A DNA stretch of 41,250 bases from Oscillospiraceae bacterium (GTDB lineage Bacteria > Bacillota > Clostridia > Oscillospirales > Oscillospiraceae). Location: the NCBI GenBank assembly GCA_017427645.1, contig JAFRSI010000141.1, positions 70,395 through 111,644 on the forward strand. The letters run 5' to 3'. The translations under genes and the position numbers were made by a program. Positions 38,784 through 41,250 of the stretch are shown piece by piece. Below the pieces are notes generated by a model. That model searched no databases. It was not told the origin of the DNA and saw only the letters and a program-made list of their open reading frames with translations. Each line of letters starts with the position of its first letter. Within the stretch, counting starts at the first letter, position 1.

Positions 38784-40745
38784 CTATCCCCGGTGGCTGT
38801 CAAACCAGCCGGTGATCTCGTTGAGCCTCTTCAGCCTATGGGCGGGCTTGCCGCTGCGGCTGAGCTCGTGGTTCTCCCCCCGGAAGCACACCAGCTTGCT
38901 CTCCACCCCGTGGGCCACCAGGGAGGCAAACATCTGATATCCCTGATCCACCGGGCAGCGGTAGTCCTCCAGGGCGTGGATGAACAGAGTGGGCGTCCTG
39001 ACCCGGTCGGCGTACTTCATGGGGCTGTGCCACCACAGCTTCTCCGGATCGCCCCAGGGATCGGCGGCGTTCTGATCCACGGCAAACTCCACGCCGATAT
39101 CGGATACGCCGTAGAAGGACAGCCAATTGGAGATGGACCGCTGGCTGGCACAGGCCCGGAAGCGGTCCGTGTGGCCGATGATCCAGTTGGTCATAAAGCC
39201 GCCGTAGGAGCCGCCGGTCTCAAAAAGGTTCTCCGCGTCCATGGCCGGATAGGCGGCCAGGGCCGCATCGCAAAAGGCCATGATATCGTCAAAATCCACG
39301 GTGCCGTACTTGCCGCGGATATCCATGAAAGCGCCGCGTCCGTCGGAGCCGGTGGGGTTGCAGAAGATCACGAAATAGCCCTTCCCGGCCCAGTACTGCA
39401 TCTCGTGGTAGAACACCGGGCCGTATACGGTCTTGGGCCCCCCGTGGACGTCCAGGATCACCGGGTATTTCTTCGCCGGATCGTAGTCCATGGGCTTGAG
39501 CACGAAGCCGTGGACGTCGTAGCCGTCCCGCTCCACGTTCAGCGTCTCAGGGCAGGCCACGTAGCGGCCCCGCAGGGCGGCGTCATGGAAGCGGCTTAAC
39601 CGGCGGCCCCGGCCGTCGTAGAGCTCCTGGGGCCTCATGTCGTACAGGCCCACCAGCAGCAGCTCATCGCCGCAGACGTCAAAACAGTCCACGGAGCCGT
39701 CCCGGTCGACGACAGGGGAGATGACGCCGCTGTCCAGCTTGTAGAGCTTGGCGCTGTCATACCGGGTGGAGATGAAGTAGCACACGTCTCCCACCATCTT
39801 CAGGCTGCGGCCGCCGCCGTAGCGGACGTCGGAGCCCACGGAGGAGCCGATGGACTCCCCGTGCTTTGCGTACAGGGTCAGCTCGCCGGTGGTCTCATCC
39901 AGCCGGTAGAAGTCCGTGTCGGTGTTCAGGCCGTAGCGGACGTCGGAGGCCAGCACCAGCAGGAAGTGCTCGCCCACGTCATAGCCCGCCAGGGCAAAGT
40001 GCTCGCTGTCCGCGGCCAGCGTCGTAACGGAACCGTCCGCCAGCGTCAGGCGGCGCAGGGACGAGCTGCCGATCATGGTCAGAAGAGGCCGCACCGGGGT
40101 GCTCATGTAGTACACCGCCGTCTTGTCGCGGCTGAGTTTGACCTCAAAGACGTTCTCGTTCCGTTCCGTCAGGCGGTGCAGCTTTTTCCGGCGGACGTCG
40201 TAGCGGAACAGGGACTGATAGGCTCCCTTGGTATAGGTGCTGCCGTTCCACCACCAGGGCACCTGGGAGATCTCCTCGTAGTCCTCGTTCTCCTTGCGGT
40301 GCTTCTCATAGGCCGCCAGCAGCTTCGGATCGCCCAGATAGAGGTCCTCAAAGCCGGGGAAGGTGGTCCCCTCCACCAGCAGATCGCCGCCGGGCAGAGG
40401 CAGCACCCGGGACACGGGGATGGGGAAGGTATAGGCCAGTTCCGCCTCGCCGCCGCTGAGGGAAATGCGGTAGAACCGGCTCTCCAGCTTGTTCTCCCCG
40501 TCCTCCTCCCGCTTGCCGGGGAACAGGATCGTATCCTCGTCCAGATAGCGGAAGCTGCTCTCCTTGCCGAACGTGGTCAGCTTGCGGAGCTTTCCGTCCC
40601 GGCGGAGATAGAGGCAGGAGCGATAGGCGTTCTTCTTGCGATCCGCCTCCGTCACGGTGAGGCAGGCGGTCTTTCCTTCCGGCGAGAAGGTCACGTTGGA
40701 GAGAAATTTCAGACGGCAGAAATCATCCACGGCAATGGGACGCAT
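38784..40745 (-). CDS. S9-family prolyl oligopeptidase-like serine peptidase
   Basis: A protein of 653 residues. The N-terminal ~400 residues form a WD-like propeller, and the C-terminal domain is an alpha/beta hydrolase. The nucleophile is Ser513 in TGGSYGGFMTNW. The Asp lies in HALEDYRCPVDQ and the His in GENHELSRSG. The oxyanion region is DVHGGPKTVYG. There is no signal peptide. It resembles acylaminoacyl peptidases/S9C enzymes that trim short peptides. I start at the ATG at 40745 (AAAGGA); the open frame runs further upstream without a ribosome site. Confidence 0.93.
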   Translation of the reverse strand: MRPIAVDDFCRLKFLSNVTFSPEGKTACLTVTEADRKKNAYRSCLYLRRDGKLRKLTTFGKESSFRYLDEDTILFPGKREEDGENKLESRFYRISLSGGEAELAYTFPIPVSRVLPLPGGDLLVEGTTFPGFEDLYLGDPKLLAAYEKHRKENEDYEEISQVPWWWNGSTYTKGAYQSLFRYDVRRKKLHRLTERNENVFEVKLSRDKTAVYYMSTPVRPLLTMIGSSSLRRLTLADGSVTTLAADSEHFALAGYDVGEHFLLVLASDVRYGLNTDTDFYRLDETTGELTLYAKHGESIGSSVGSDVRYGGGRSLKMVGDVCYFISTRYDSAKLYKLDSGVISPVVDRDGSVDCFDVCGDELLLVGLYDMRPQELYDGRGRRLSRFHDAALRGRYVACPETLNVERDGYDVHGFVLKPMDYDPAKKYPVILDVHGGPKTVYGPVFYHEMQYWAGKGYFVIFCNPTGSDGRGAFMDIRGKYGTVDFDDIMAFCDAALAAYPAMDAENLFETGGSYGGFMTNWIIGHTDRFRACASQRSISNWLSFYGVSDIGVEFAVDQNAADPWGDPEKLWWHSPMKYADRVRTPTLFIHALEDYRCPVDQGYQMFASLVAHGVESKLVCFRGENHELSRSGKPAHRLKRLNEITGWFDSHRG

Positions 40746-40779
40746 GGGGACACATCCTTTCAAATGACGAATTTGTTTT

Positions 40780-40808
40780 ATTATACTACCGCGCCGCCTG
40801 CTGCGCAA
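40780..40808 (-). promoter_or_regulatory. Promoter of the S9 peptidase
   Basis: Minus strand TTGCGC (40803-40808), 17-base spacer, TATAAT (40780-40785). Confidence 0.6.
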
Positions 40809-40836
40809 GCAGGCAAAGCTCTCTGCGGACATAAGG

Positions 40837-40870
40837 CAGAGAGGGGCGGCTGCCTGGCCGCCCCTCTCTG
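40837..40870 (-). terminator. Terminator-like hairpin after the Ig-repeat gene
   Basis: Fourteen-base arms (CAGAGAGGGGCGGC and complement), six-base loop, 22 bases past the stop. The T run is poor (CCTTATG), so strength is uncertain. Confidence 0.65.
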
Positions 40871-40892
40871 TAAAACGGATCGGTTTTTACTT

Positions 40893-41250
40893 TTATCCCA
40901 CGCGCAGGGTGGCCGCATCGGAAATCGTGGTACCGCCGCTGCTGTTGGTGACCTTGCAGCGGAACTGCATGCCGTTGCGGGCGGCGGTGACGCCGATGCT
41001 CATGGTCGCCGCAGTGGAGCCCGTCACGTTCGCATTGTACCACTTGCCGTCCTTCAGGGACTTGTACTGCCACTGATAGGTCAGGCCCTCGCCCTCAGCC
41101 GCCACGGTAAAGCTGGCCGTGGCGCCGATGGGACCGGTGAAGTCCTGGGGCTGGGAGGTGATCGTCGGGCCGACTGCCTCCACGCGGAGCGTCGCCGCGT
41201 TGGAAATCGCCGTCATGCCGGAGGCGTCGGTGACCTTGCAGCGGAACTGC
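40893..41250 (-). CDS. C-terminus of a surface protein with Ig-like repeats (partial)
   Basis: The frame is open to the window edge, so only the last ~118 residues are seen. They include one full Ig-like repeat (ITSQPQDFTGPIGATASFTV, GLTYQWQYK, FRCKVTNSSGGTT, AATLRV) and the end of a preceding one. The repeat unit is about 94 residues. No sortase motif follows the last repeat; the protein simply ends. Such repeats occur in large secreted adhesin-like proteins. Confidence 0.85.
   Translation of the reverse strand, partial: QFRCKVTDASGMTAISNAATLRVEAVGPTITSQPQDFTGPIGATASFTVAAEGEGLTYQWQYKSLKDGKWYNANVTGSTAATMSIGVTAARNGMQFRCKVTNSSGGTTISDAATLRVG
40947..41250 (-). repeat. 282-bp tandem coding repeat (Ig-like units)
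   Basis: The 22 bases at 40947-40968 recur exactly at 41229-41250, 282 bases apart (94 codons), and flanking codons are similar. This marks the repeat period of the surface protein gene, which continues past the edge. Confidence 0.8.

Overview
The window looks like the chromosome of an anaerobic, GC-rich gut Clostridium of the Oscillospiraceae type. The basis is strong AGGAGG ribosome sites, GTG/TTG starts, tRNA genes with encoded CCA, a PdaB-like deacetylase, a YerC/TrpR-type repressor and an anaerobe-type ferredoxin-thioredoxin reductase. The species cannot be fixed from the sequence alone.

Layout. (1) 1-2400: chromosomal flank with the N-terminus of a membrane protein and a ParB-like/BMP fusion protein. 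(2) 2598-30936: a ~28.3 kb integrated mobilizable element bounded by identical 35-bp repeats. The right repeat is the 3' end of an intact tRNA-Cys plus part of its terminator; the left repeat is an orphan copy. Its right third (23.0-30.8 kb) is a mobilization, segregation and integration backbone: DUF6076-like and sigma-like proteins, Cys-rich protein, ParM, ParR, oriT-like hairpins, MobC, relaxase, ParB, excisionase and tyrosine integrase. Its left two thirds (3.0-22.7 kb) is cargo. (3) 31.0-41.25 kb: ordinary chromosome with a lipoprotein, a Val-Asp-Phe-Gly tRNA operon, Hsp33, a methyltransferase, a YerC-like regulator, TrkA, a YihY/BrkB protein, an HTH regulator, a deacetylase, an S9 peptidase and the C-terminus of an Ig-repeat surface protein.

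The cargo is the interesting part. It holds two parallel modules, each with a trigger-factor-like foldase, a thioredoxin, a heterodimeric ABC exporter pair in the same gene order, and a LytTR regulator. Module A (4.3-15.6 kb) has a complete GHKL kinase/LytTR pair. It continues into a TSCPD protein, a second foldase, thioredoxin, ferredoxin-thioredoxin reductase, an M16 peptidase and a cysteine-desulfidase-like protein. Module B (16.1-22.7 kb) has a LytTR protein with a degenerate receiver and two small lipoproteins sharing a WWDV(E/D)NL motif. Each module has a promoter preceded by a direct repeat with 20- or 21-bp periodicity, as expected for LytTR operators. I see no precursor peptide, C39 peptidase domain or RiPP-modifying enzyme, so the substrate is unknown. 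The working hypothesis is a signal-controlled, thiol/redox-linked foldase-exporter system carried by a mobilizable element at tRNA-Cys.
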